From Gillisia limnaea DSM 15749 (GTDB lineage Bacteria > Bacteroidota > Bacteroidia > Flavobacteriales > Flavobacteriaceae), in contig NZ_JH594605.1 in NCBI RefSeq assembly GCF_000243235.1, positions 314,660 through 378,659 of the forward strand: a stretch of DNA of 64,000 nucleotides. Reading direction: 5' to 3'. The notes under the pieces were generated by a model. The model had not been told where the DNA came from, made no database searches, and saw only the letters and a program-made list of their open reading frames with translations. Made by a program: the position numbers and the translations under genes. Below are positions 17,822 to 25,771 of this stretch, one piece after another. Numbering within the stretch: the stretch's first letter is position 1; every line of letters begins with the position of its first letter.

Positions 17822-20563
17822 TTATTGAATAAGCTTTTTCTTTGTGTTACCCATAGACCCCATGGAGGTGACGGTTTTTTGTCTGTTCAGTACATTTTCC
17901 TTAAACAGCCTTAAACCCAGATCTGCACGGTAGCCGTGAATCTCTGAAACATCCAGTGCAGTTAGAAACCTTATAATCTCTTCACTCACTACCTGCCCCG
18001 GGACCAGTACCGGAAATCCGGGCGGATACGGAATGATAAAGGATGATGCTACCAAGGTTCTGTTCTCCATAACTTTAAGACATTGATCTATAGGAACATA
18101 TTCATAATTTTCCTCGTTGTAAGCCAAAAAGAATGCTTCCCTTATGTTCCCGCCGGGTACTCCTGGTACCGCCTGGAAAGAATGGTGGAAATAACTAAAA
18201 TCTGGCAATGGCGGAAAATCCTTTGTAAGGGAATGTATCCTTTCCTTGCGAATCTTGCTTTCCTTTTCGCTAAGGGAAAGGAATTCCTGGTCCAGCTCAT
18301 CTGCTATCTTTAGCAGGGCATTGGTAAGATAGGTAACACTTCCTCTGGTTGTCCCTATATTGGTCATAAATAACACCGTATTCCGCGAGGTTTTATTGAT
18401 CTGGATATTGAATTTATCCATTAAATACTTGTTCTTGAAGGTATCTCCATCTACCCCTGTCCGGCCTATGTGAAGCGTAATCTTGGTGGGATCCAGGACA
18501 AATTCATCTTTTTCCCAAGCGGTTTCCATACGACTCCAGCCTTCATTCTTGTTGTAGTATTCAGATAAACCAGATTCACGGTGTTCCTTCGGAATAAAAT
18601 GGCTTACCGTTAATACGTCAAAATATTTATTGAGCCGGGGATGGTCGTTAATCTTGGCACGTAAGACCATAGCCATTTCTATACTTTTTTCTACCAGTTC
18701 ATAACCTTCAAACTGTACCTGCCTTCTTCCGGCGTCCAGGGAGGCTAGCATTTGATAATTTGGAGAAGTAGAAGTATGGGTCATGTAAGCTTCCATAAAG
18801 GTGTTCTCACTTTTTCTTCTGAAATCTTCATCCCAGATATGAATCATGGATCCCTGCCTAAAACTCGATAAAGTTTTATGGGTACTCTGCGTGGAATAAA
18901 CCCTTATTCTTACTTTTTCCGGATCTGGAAGGCTTGAGATCTCATCCTTCTTTAAATTTTTAATATGGTCTGCATATTCTTCGCGGTAACTGTTACTCCT
19001 GTATTTATCATACAGCTTTTGAGCTACGAACATGCCTGTTCTTTGTTTATAATTATAAGTGAATCCTGCAAATGCAAACCAGGCCTCATCCCAAAGGAAG
19101 ATCATATCGGGTTTGATGGCCAGGATCTCCTGCATTACTTTTTCAACGTTGTACACAAGTCCATCAAAGGTGCAATTGGTTAGCAGCAACATTTTTACCA
19201 GGTCCAGTCTGCCCGCTTCTTTTAGTTTTAACAGTTTTTCTTTTATTTGCTTCAATGGCACCGCCCCATACATGGAATACTCTTCAATAGGATAGGAATC
19301 CAGATATACGGGATAAGCCCCTGCCAGCACCAGCCCGTAATGGTGAGATTTATGGCAATCCCTGTCAATAAGAATCACATCCCCGGGTTTTACAAGTGCC
19401 TGCACCACGATCTTATTTGCGGTGGAAGTTCCGTTGGTTACAAAGAAGGTGTTCTTTGACCCATAGGCATCACTGGCCATTTTTTGCGCCTTCTTCAGTG
19501 TTCCTGTGGGCTGAAGTAGGGAATCCAAACCACCTGTTGTCGAGGAAGTTTCTGCCAGGAACATATTCCGTCCGTAGAAATTTCCAAAATCATTAATCCA
19601 GCGTGATTTGAAAATGGAATTACCTCTTGAGATAGGCATCGCGTGGAAAATTCCGGTTGGCTTTTTACTGTATTCTTTTAATGCTGAAAAAAACGGAGTC
19701 TCATACCGCTCACAAATCCCTCTTAGAATGGTGAGGTGCAGTTCCTGAAGATCTTCAGTTCGGTAAAATATCCTTCTGAAATTTTTGAGCGTACTGTCTT
19801 TAAGGTTGCTTAAGGAAGTATCTGTAACATAATAAGTATCCAGTTCTGGCCTGAATTTTTTGATGAGTGTACCCAGGATAGGTCCAAGATCTGCTTGTGA
19901 CCGATTGGAAAAATCCAATTTCAGGACATTTTGAATAAAAGGTTTGACAAGCGGAGTGATCTTTTTTGAGTAATAAGGAGGTGCGTACCGCACTACTACC
20001 GCCTGAATATTTGCATTGAAAAGCAAAGCGATCATCGCATCTTCAAAAGAACGCTGTACCACAACACCATAGCCAAATTGCTCATTAGAATTTTGCATGG
20101 CCTTAAGATCCTGCCTTAATTTACTTTCCTCCAATGGAGAGATCTCCTCTATGAAAAGGACTTCAAAGTAATTTTTTTTAACTCCCTCTTGAGATTCTCT
20201 TTTTTCGGTTAGTTCTGCTACGGTTTCATCATCTTCAAGAAAATCTGGATTACTTCTATACCGGTCACTTACCAGGTTTTTGGTAATCTCGGTGATCTTG
20301 TGGGCCAGGGCGGTGTATTCCTGCCGGTCCAGCATTTGGGTGAGCGATAAAACCCGTGATACCCCGGGGAAAGCAAAATAACATTCAATACCTTCAATTT
20401 CCTTCAGCAGTTTCTGAAGATTCTGCTTATGGATTTTTTGTTCCGCAGAATTTCTGTTGCAGTTCGCTAGTTTGGTAGATTCGCTTTTTAACCGATTCCA
20501 AGATTCCACCCGAAGTTGAGCAATGTTATAATGTGTTGAAGAGGCTATTTTTTTATCTGGCAT
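17822..20563 (-). CDS. Orn/Lys/Arg decarboxylase family PLP enzyme, large form
   Basis: 913 residues, against roughly 710-760 for E. coli LdcI/AdiA. PLP-domain motifs: TNGTSTAN (376-383), DRDCHKS, the cofactor-contacting DEAW (492-495), Schiff-base lysine K563 in STQSTHK, and YMTHTSTSPNY. The C-terminus has PYPPGFPVLVPGQ. Differences from E. coli enzymes: a longer N-terminal region (first 300 residues) and an insert of about 40 residues at 510-551 between DEAW and STHK. It should decarboxylate a basic amino acid, but which one is not readable. It sits between the VOC gene (3 bases) and the ATP-grasp gene (16 bases). Confidence 0.85.
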   Translation of the reverse strand: MPDKKIASSTHYNIAQLRVESWNRLKSESTKLANCNRNSAEQKIHKQNLQKLLKEIEGIECYFAFPGVSRVLSLTQMLDRQEYTALAHKITEITKNLVSDRYRSNPDFLEDDETVAELTEKRESQEGVKKNYFEVLFIEEISPLEESKLRQDLKAMQNSNEQFGYGVVVQRSFEDAMIALLFNANIQAVVVRYAPPYYSKKITPLVKPFIQNVLKLDFSNRSQADLGPILGTLIKKFRPELDTYYVTDTSLSNLKDSTLKNFRRIFYRTEDLQELHLTILRGICERYETPFFSALKEYSKKPTGIFHAMPISRGNSIFKSRWINDFGNFYGRNMFLAETSSTTGGLDSLLQPTGTLKKAQKMASDAYGSKNTFFVTNGTSTANKIVVQALVKPGDVILIDRDCHKSHHYGLVLAGAYPVYLDSYPIEEYSMYGAVPLKQIKEKLLKLKEAGRLDLVKMLLLTNCTFDGLVYNVEKVMQEILAIKPDMIFLWDEAWFAFAGFTYNYKQRTGMFVAQKLYDKYRSNSYREEYADHIKNLKKDEISSLPDPEKVRIRVYSTQSTHKTLSSFRQGSMIHIWDEDFRRKSENTFMEAYMTHTSTSPNYQMLASLDAGRRQVQFEGYELVEKSIEMAMVLRAKINDHPRLNKYFDVLTVSHFIPKEHRESGLSEYYNKNEGWSRMETAWEKDEFVLDPTKITLHIGRTGVDGDTFKNKYLMDKFNIQINKTSRNTVLFMTNIGTTRGSVTYLTNALLKIADELDQEFLSLSEKESKIRKERIHSLTKDFPPLPDFSYFHHSFQAVPGVPGGNIREAFFLAYNEENYEYVPIDQCLKVMENRTLVASSFIIPYPPGFPVLVPGQVVSEEIIRFLTALDVSEIHGYRADLGLRLFKENVLNRQKTVTSMGSMGNTKKKLIQ

Positions 20564-20566
20564 ATA

Positions 20567-20971
20567 TTATTTTTTTGAATGTAGGGCAAGTTTGTTTCCT
20601 TCAGAATCTATGAAAATAGCAAAATACCCGGATTCTTCATTAATAAGGGTTTTAGTCATTACTATCCTTCCGCCGGCAGATTCCACGCGTTCCAGAACAA
20701 TATTTAGATCTTTACCGGCATTAAGATATAAAAGTGGACCGATAATTCCCGGAATGGAACCCGGACCTGCGACAATTGCTCCTCCAATTCCCTTTTCTGC
20801 GGGGAAGAACGCCATGGCATAATTATCATCAAAGTTTTTTTCCATGTCAATGTCATATATCTCATTATAGAAATCTACAGCTTGCTGAAAATTGATCGCA
20901 GGAATTTCAAACCAGCTTATATAATCCTTTAATTTTTCTTGTTTCTTTTTCTTTGATGACACTCCGCCCAT
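20567..20971 (-). CDS. VOC (glyoxalase/bleomycin-resistance fold) family protein
   Basis: 134 residues with the paired beta-alpha-beta-beta-beta pattern of the VOC superfamily: ISWFEIPAINFQQAVDFYNEIYD at the start and GYFAIFIDSEGNKLALHSKK at the end. Such PhnB/YdeE-like proteins can be metal enzymes or binding proteins. The start is followed by a basic stretch (SSKKKKQEKLK). It is tightly packed between the amidase and decarboxylase genes, so it likely acts in the same pathway. Confidence 0.8.
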   Translation of the reverse strand: MGGVSSKKKKQEKLKDYISWFEIPAINFQQAVDFYNEIYDIDMEKNFDDNYAMAFFPAEKGIGGAIVAGPGSIPGIIGPLLYLNAGKDLNIVLERVESAGGRIVMTKTLINEESGYFAIFIDSEGNKLALHSKK

Positions 20972-20986
20972 AGTTATATTTTTAGT

Positions 20987-21922
20987 TTATATTTCTCCGA
21001 ATCCTTTATATCCTGTGGGATTAACCGGAGGTTCATATTCGTGTTCCTGCATTTTTAATTTTGCCAGGGTATCAAGTTTGGTAGGCTTGATAAGAGGTCC
21101 CAGTGAATTAAGGTATGGCAAATGAGCACCGTGCTGGTAGATCCCAAATTGGCCTATATGGTCCCTGAAACTTTTTAAGGGTTGTCCTAATCTAAGCACT
21201 CCCAGTTCCCGGCTTCTTTTCACCCGGTCTATATTAAGTTCAAGCGGAAAGATCTCTTCATTTCCTTCGGCCTGATAAATCACCCGGCCATCTGGCCCGC
21301 AAACAAGTGATCTTCCATTACCTCCAGATTCGAGACCATTCACATCAAAAAAGTAACATTGGTTTACAGCGGCCATTGCGCGCACTATAGATAATTCAAT
21401 ATCCCTGTCTATGGTACCTGTCATTGTAGGATGGAGGATTACCTCGGCTCCCATCACAGCCAGCGTTCTAACCGTTTCTGGAAACCACATATCGTAACAT
21501 ATGGAAAGACCAAATCGGGCCACTCCCGGCACATCAAATACACAAAATTCAGATCCCGGGGTTACTCCAACTTCATAAGGATAGAACGGAAACATTTTTC
21601 GATACCTGGTAACTATTTCCCCTTCAGGATTAATTACGGTAGCCGTATTGTAGATATTTCCTTCACTTTTTTCAAATATGGATCCCGGTAATAACCAGAT
21701 CCCGTGCCTTTTGGCCATGGCCTGCATTTCCCTTTCAAAGTTTCCGGGGATTTCCTCTGCGGTATGTGTAAGCGGGCCATAAGCGCACAACTCGCTAAAA
21801 ACAATCATGTCTACCCATGGGTAGAGGCTCATTGTGATATTTATTTTCAGTTTCATCATTTCCACATTGGAAGCGACGGCTGAAACTTTCATTTGTATTC
21901 CTGCTATTGCAAATGGTGTCAT
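20987..21922 (-). CDS. Nitrilase-superfamily carbon-nitrogen hydrolase
   Basis: 311 residues with the full Glu-Lys-Cys catalytic set: E44 in FSELCAYGP, K109 in YRKMFPFYPYE and C142 in LSICYDMWFPE. Superfamily members hydrolyse amides, nitriles or N-carbamoyl groups, e.g. N-carbamoylputrescine amidase in arginine-derived polyamine routes. The C-terminal 40 residues (KLKMQEHEYEPPVNPTGYKG) form a tail beyond the core fold. Clustered with decarboxylase and gabT, an amidase or carbamoyl-amine role is plausible but unproven. Confidence 0.85.
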   Translation of the reverse strand: MTPFAIAGIQMKVSAVASNVEMMKLKINITMSLYPWVDMIVFSELCAYGPLTHTAEEIPGNFEREMQAMAKRHGIWLLPGSIFEKSEGNIYNTATVINPEGEIVTRYRKMFPFYPYEVGVTPGSEFCVFDVPGVARFGLSICYDMWFPETVRTLAVMGAEVILHPTMTGTIDRDIELSIVRAMAAVNQCYFFDVNGLESGGNGRSLVCGPDGRVIYQAEGNEEIFPLELNIDRVKRSRELGVLRLGQPLKSFRDHIGQFGIYQHGAHLPYLNSLGPLIKPTKLDTLAKLKMQEHEYEPPVNPTGYKGFGEI

Positions 21923-22037
21923 TCTCTTTTGATATTATTTTTGTTTATAAATACTGCAGGGTTTCATTAATCAAGTTAATATTCCACCCACGGGGAATTC
22001 ACGGCAGAATGAACCACCGCATCATAGTTCCTAATTA

Positions 22038-23345
22038 TTATACATTTTTTCTAATCTGGTCTTCCAGGATATCGAGTCCCTTATTCAATTGTTCATCTGT
22101 GATTACAAGAGGAGAAAGAATCCGTATCACATTCTTAAAAGTTCCCGCGCTAAGAAGGATTAACCCCTCATCTGCACATCCTTTAACGATCTTGTCGCAA
22201 AGCTCTGTGTTTGGTTTCCCGGGATCATTATTTTTCACAAATTCAATCCCGATCATAGCTCCTATTCCGCGAACATCGCCTATATCTGAAATCTCCTTTT
22301 TAAGATTTTCCAATCGGTCTGTAACCACTTTTCCAATATGAAGTGCCCGTTCATTTAAATTGTTGTCCTTCATATATTGAATTGTAGCCAATGCCGCAGC
22401 ACAGCACACGGGACTTCCTATATAAGTACCTCCAATAGTTCCAGGACCTGCAGCATCCATGATCTCTGCCCGCCCCAAAACCGCAGCAATAGGTAATCCA
22501 GATCCAAGGGATTTGGCGTAGGTGCTTATATCTGGCTGCACGTTGTAATGTTGCCAGCTCGCCCAATGGCCCGTACGACAAAATCCGCTTTGGATCTCAT
22601 CCATGATCAGCAATACCCCGTGTTCATCACAAAAGGTACGCAGCCCTTCAAGATATTTTTGAGGCACAGGATTAAATCCACCTTCCCCTTGTATGGGTTC
22701 AATAATGATAGCAGCAACGCTGTTAATATCAACAATGCTATGAGCACTTTCCTTAAGCCTGTTTAGCTCATTTCCCACAAATTCTTCCATATCCTGGTTC
22801 CCGTGGAACTTGTAAAAATTGGGAAAAGGAATCCTGTAAACTTCCGGAGCAAAAGGCCCGGATGAAGTTTTATAATTCACTTTACTGGTAAGGCTCATTG
22901 CCATTAATGTACGGCCGTGGTATGCTTCGCTAAAACATAATACAGCAGGCCTTTTTGTAGCCTGACGGGCAATTTTGATGGCATTCTCAACAGCTTCTGC
23001 TCCTGTACTTATAAGCATGGCCTTGGTTTTCTCTCCATGGGGAAGGATCTCTGCGAGTTCCTCACAAAGTTTTATGTAGGGCTCATAGGTTACAACATTG
23101 AAACTGGTGTGCAGATATTTCCCTGCCTGTTCACGAATGGCTTCTACCACAGGTTCAGGACAATGCCCTGCATTTACGACGCCTATCCCCCCGGCAAAAT
23201 CTATTAATTCCCGGCCATCTACATCTGTTATTATTGCTCCTTTTGCATGTTTTACGGTAGCAGTATTAAAAATACCTACACCATTGGCGACTATATTTTT
23301 CCTCCTGTCAAGGAGCGCTTGTGATTGGGTTTGTTGTTCTGTCAT
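22038..23345 (-). CDS. gabT: 4-aminobutyrate aminotransferase-like class III PLP enzyme
   Basis: 435 residues, strongly like E. coli GabT: DFAGGIGVVNAGH, STGAEAVENAIKIAR, EAYHGRT, IIEPIQGEGGF, and the PLP lysine in TYAKSLGSGLPIAAVLGR. It transfers the terminal amino group of GABA (or a related omega-amine) to 2-oxoglutarate, producing a semialdehyde for the dehydrogenase at the other end of the cluster. First gene of the seven-gene run, preceded by a terminator-like structured leader. Confidence 0.9.
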   Translation of the reverse strand: MTEQQTQSQALLDRRKNIVANGVGIFNTATVKHAKGAIITDVDGRELIDFAGGIGVVNAGHCPEPVVEAIREQAGKYLHTSFNVVTYEPYIKLCEELAEILPHGEKTKAMLISTGAEAVENAIKIARQATKRPAVLCFSEAYHGRTLMAMSLTSKVNYKTSSGPFAPEVYRIPFPNFYKFHGNQDMEEFVGNELNRLKESAHSIVDINSVAAIIIEPIQGEGGFNPVPQKYLEGLRTFCDEHGVLLIMDEIQSGFCRTGHWASWQHYNVQPDISTYAKSLGSGLPIAAVLGRAEIMDAAGPGTIGGTYIGSPVCCAAALATIQYMKDNNLNERALHIGKVVTDRLENLKKEISDIGDVRGIGAMIGIEFVKNNDPGKPNTELCDKIVKGCADEGLILLSAGTFKNVIRILSPLVITDEQLNKGLDILEDQIRKNV

Positions 23346-23363
23346 ATAAAATTTAAGTTGTAG

Positions 23364-23444
23364 ATAAAAAAAGGCTCGAAGGAATCCTAAAATTGCTGTT
23401 TAAAATGGAAAAGCCCGTGCTTTTTAGAACAGCAATCGAGGCTT
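23364..23444 (-). promoter_or_regulatory. Structured leader/attenuator-like hairpin before gabT
   Basis: On the minus-strand RNA three nested helices stack: outer 23436-23444 with 23371-23379 (one mismatch), middle TTGCTGTT/AACAGCAA (23428-23435 with 23393-23400), inner AAAAGC/GCTTTT (23419-23424 with 23409-23414). A run of seven U follows (complement of A at 23366-23372). It looks like an intrinsic terminator, yet only about 20 bases remain before the gabT ATG, too few for another promoter. Either it attenuates the gabT operon or it ends lrp transcription. Confidence 0.55.
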
Positions 23445-23617
23445 AATATACAAAAAATACATATAAATTGCAACTAATCTTGCCATTGACAGGCATTTTA
23501 GAAGGATTGAAGAAAATTATGGCGTTAGAAAAATAAATATAAAAAAACTATGGATTGCTTCGGAAAGGTTTTCTAAAGTCTGAAAAACAAGTGTTCAATC
23601 AAATAAAAATATGGAAC

Positions 23618-24076
23618 TTATAAAGGCAAGGCTGTTGTACTTTTTACCGAACTGATTATAAAAGTACTTTGGGTACTTCCTATATGTTCAAGATTTGTAA
23701 GCTTGGTAAGCATAAATTCCCGGTAGGCCTCCATATCCTTTACCCGCACTTTCAAAATATAATCATATTCCCCGCTTACATGGTAACATTCCAGTACTTC
23801 CGGTAGTTTTACAACTTCCGCTTCAAATTGAATAACATTGCTTTTAGTGTGTTGCACTAGCTTTATTTGGGTTAAAACCATAAAAGCTTTTTCTATTTTA
23901 TCTGGTTTAACCAGTGCCACGTAGTCGGAAATCACTCCATTCCGCTCCAACCGCTTTATGCGTTCAAAAACAGCAGTAACCGAAAGACTTAAACCATTAG
24001 AAAGCTCTTTATTGGTGATCTTGCTATTCTTTTGTAATTTCTGAAGGATTTTTTTGTCGGTATTATCCAGGTGCAT
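23618..24076 (-). CDS. Lrp/AsnC-family transcriptional regulator
   Basis: 152 residues: N-terminal winged helix-turn-helix (LDNTDKKILQKLQKNSKITNKELSNGLSLSVTAVFERIKRLE) and a C-terminal RAM ligand-binding domain (YHVSGEYDYILKVRVKDMEAYREF). The frame is open to a TTG at 24103; ATG 24076 gives the standard Lrp N-terminus. It lies upstream of gabT on the same strand and divergent from the Cys/Met lyase, so either or both neighbours could be its targets. Lrp proteins usually sense amino acids. Confidence 0.9.
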   Translation of the reverse strand: MHLDNTDKKILQKLQKNSKITNKELSNGLSLSVTAVFERIKRLERNGVISDYVALVKPDKIEKAFMVLTQIKLVQHTKSNVIQFEAEVVKLPEVLECYHVSGEYDYILKVRVKDMEAYREFMLTKLTNLEHIGSTQSTFIISSVKSTTALPL

Positions 24077-24182
24077 CTGAAGAAAATTTTTCACTTTATT
24101 CAAACGAAGATAGTCTTAATAAGAATATTAATCTAATTTTATTATTTTTTATAGATTAATAATCTGAAAATATAATAACCTA

Positions 24183-24213
24183 TTGACTTTTGATCTTATT
24201 TTTCCGTATTTTG
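24183..24213 (+). promoter_or_regulatory. Probable promoter of the Cys/Met lyase gene
   Basis: TTG (24183-24185), 21-base spacer, then TATTTTG (24207-24213), one base short of TAnnTTTG. It precedes ATG 24237. Confidence 0.35.
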
Positions 24214-24236
24214 AGGATCAATCTAATCTAATTATT

Positions 24237-25451
24237 ATGAAATACAAACCAGCAGACCACATCCAGGATCTTCAATATTTTGGAGAATTTGGAGGCGTAA
24301 ACCCTTCTATATCCGACTCTTCCACTTACACATTCCTTTCTGCAAAAACCATGTTCGATACCTTTGAAGGGAATGCAGATGGATGTTATCTCTACTCAAG
24401 ACATTCTTCTCCTTCCAATCTCTACCTGGGAGAAGCTCTTGCAGCGATGGAAGGAACAGAAACCGCCAATGTTGCTGCATCGGGAATGGGAGCAATCACA
24501 GGTGCCCTTTTACAACTTTGTATGGCAGGAGATCATGTTGTTTCCAGCCGGACTATATACGGAGGGACTTATGCCTTTTTAAAGAATTTTGCTCCACGTT
24601 TAAATATTGAAACCACCTTTGTGGATATCACAAAACTCGATCTTGTAGAAGCTGCGATTAATGAAGACACCAAAGTTTTGTATTGCGAATCTGTGAGCAA
24701 CCCGTTGCTGGAAGTGGCCGATATTGAAGGCTTGTCTAAAATCGCAAAAAAACATAATATACCGCTGGTAGTTGACAATACATTTTCCCCTTTATCCATA
24801 ACGCCTAGCCAACTGGGTGCCGATATTGTTATTCACAGCCTTACAAAATTCATTAACGGAAGCAGTGATACCGTAGGTGGTGTAACCTGTGGAACACAGG
24901 ATTTCATCAACGCTCTTAGAAGTGTGAATGATGGAGCAAATATGTTGCTGGGTCCTACTATGGATAGTATGCGTTCTGCTTCTATTTTAAAGAATATGAG
25001 AACTTTGCATATCCGAATGAAGCAACATAGTAAAAATGCGATGTATCTGGCTCAAAAGTTTGAAGCAGATGGATTCCGTACCGTATATCCCGGTCTTCCC
25101 TCCCACCCAAGCCACGAGCTTTTCAAAAAGATGATGAATCCCGATTATGGTTTTGGCGGCATGTTGACCTTAGATGTTGGTAACATCGATAAAGCGAATG
25201 AATTGATGGAATTAATGCAGGAAGAAAACCTTGGATATTTAGCGGTAAGTTTAGGGTTTTACAAAACTCTTTTTAGCGCTCCCGGAAGTTCCACTTCTTC
25301 GGAAATTCCTGAAGAAGAACAAATCGAGATGGGATTGAGCAATGGATTGATTCGGTTTTCAATTGGTTTGGATAATGATATAGAAAGAACTTACCAAATG
25401 ATGAAAAACTGTATGAGAAAGGTTGGTTTATTGGAAACTCAAAAAGTATAA
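24237..25451 (+). CDS. Cys/Met-metabolism PLP-dependent enzyme, methionine gamma-lyase-like
   Basis: 404 residues of the trans-sulfuration family: YSRHSSPSN, ASGMGAITGALLQL, CESVSNPLLEVADI, VVDNTFSPL and the PLP lysine in VIHSLTKFINGSSDTVGG. Family members are gamma-lyases or synthases acting on methionine, cystathionine or O-acyl-homoserine; the divergent Lrp gene favours a catabolic methionine gamma-lyase role, which is inference. The frame is open to 24183, but that TTG falls in the promoter. Confidence 0.85.
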   Translation: MKYKPADHIQDLQYFGEFGGVNPSISDSSTYTFLSAKTMFDTFEGNADGCYLYSRHSSPSNLYLGEALAAMEGTETANVAASGMGAITGALLQLCMAGDHVVSSRTIYGGTYAFLKNFAPRLNIETTFVDITKLDLVEAAINEDTKVLYCESVSNPLLEVADIEGLSKIAKKHNIPLVVDNTFSPLSITPSQLGADIVIHSLTKFINGSSDTVGGVTCGTQDFINALRSVNDGANMLLGPTMDSMRSASILKNMRTLHIRMKQHSKNAMYLAQKFEADGFRTVYPGLPSHPSHELFKKMMNPDYGFGGMLTLDVGNIDKANELMELMQEENLGYLAVSLGFYKTLFSAPGSSTSSEIPEEEQIEMGLSNGLIRFSIGLDNDIERTYQMMKNCMRKVGLLETQKV

Positions 25452-25480
25452 GCACATTTACTTTTAATCAAGGAGGATAA

Positions 25481-25536
25481 AAAAGCGCATTTTTTGGAAA
25501 AGATATTTTCTGAAAATGCGCTTTCTTTTGTTTTTT
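25481..25536 (+). terminator. Intrinsic terminator after the Cys/Met lyase gene
   Basis: Perfect 12-bp stem AAAGCGCATTTT (25482-25493) with AAAATGCGCTTT (25513-25524), followed by a T-rich tract. Confidence 0.85.
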
Positions 25537-25649
25537 AAATTTTCTGAATTGCAAAAAATATTCCTGACTAATTTATTTTTTCAGCCTGCTTATTGCCTTA
25601 TTTAATGCCGCATTTAAGGTTTAAATCCACGCCACGGTAGCTTACGGGA

Positions 25650-25683
25650 TTCCCGAAATGGATTTCATTCAACCGGGCTTGCC
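25650..25683 (-). repeat. GGCAAGCCCG-type dispersed repeat, copy 1
   Basis: Read on the minus strand it begins GGCAAGCCCG and contains TGAATGAAAT then ATTTCGGG; about 28 of 34 positions match the plus-strand copy at 40293-40327. Confidence 0.6.
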
Positions 25684-25771
25684 AAGGGGTTCTTAATTTA
25701 AAGAATTTTATTTTCACACTTGCTCAATTTCCTTTAAAATCGTAACATTACGACCCAAAACAAATAATTTA

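Larger units (their letters stand above)
25452..25771 (+). other. Intergenic region with terminator and dispersed repeat
   Basis: Contains the terminator at 25481-25536, a repeat unit at 25650-25683 and possible promoter sequence just before nhaC (TTG 25720-25722, 20-base spacer, TAACATTA 25743-25750, within the dyad CGTAA-CA-TTACG at 25741-25752). No gene recognised. Confidence 0.5.
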
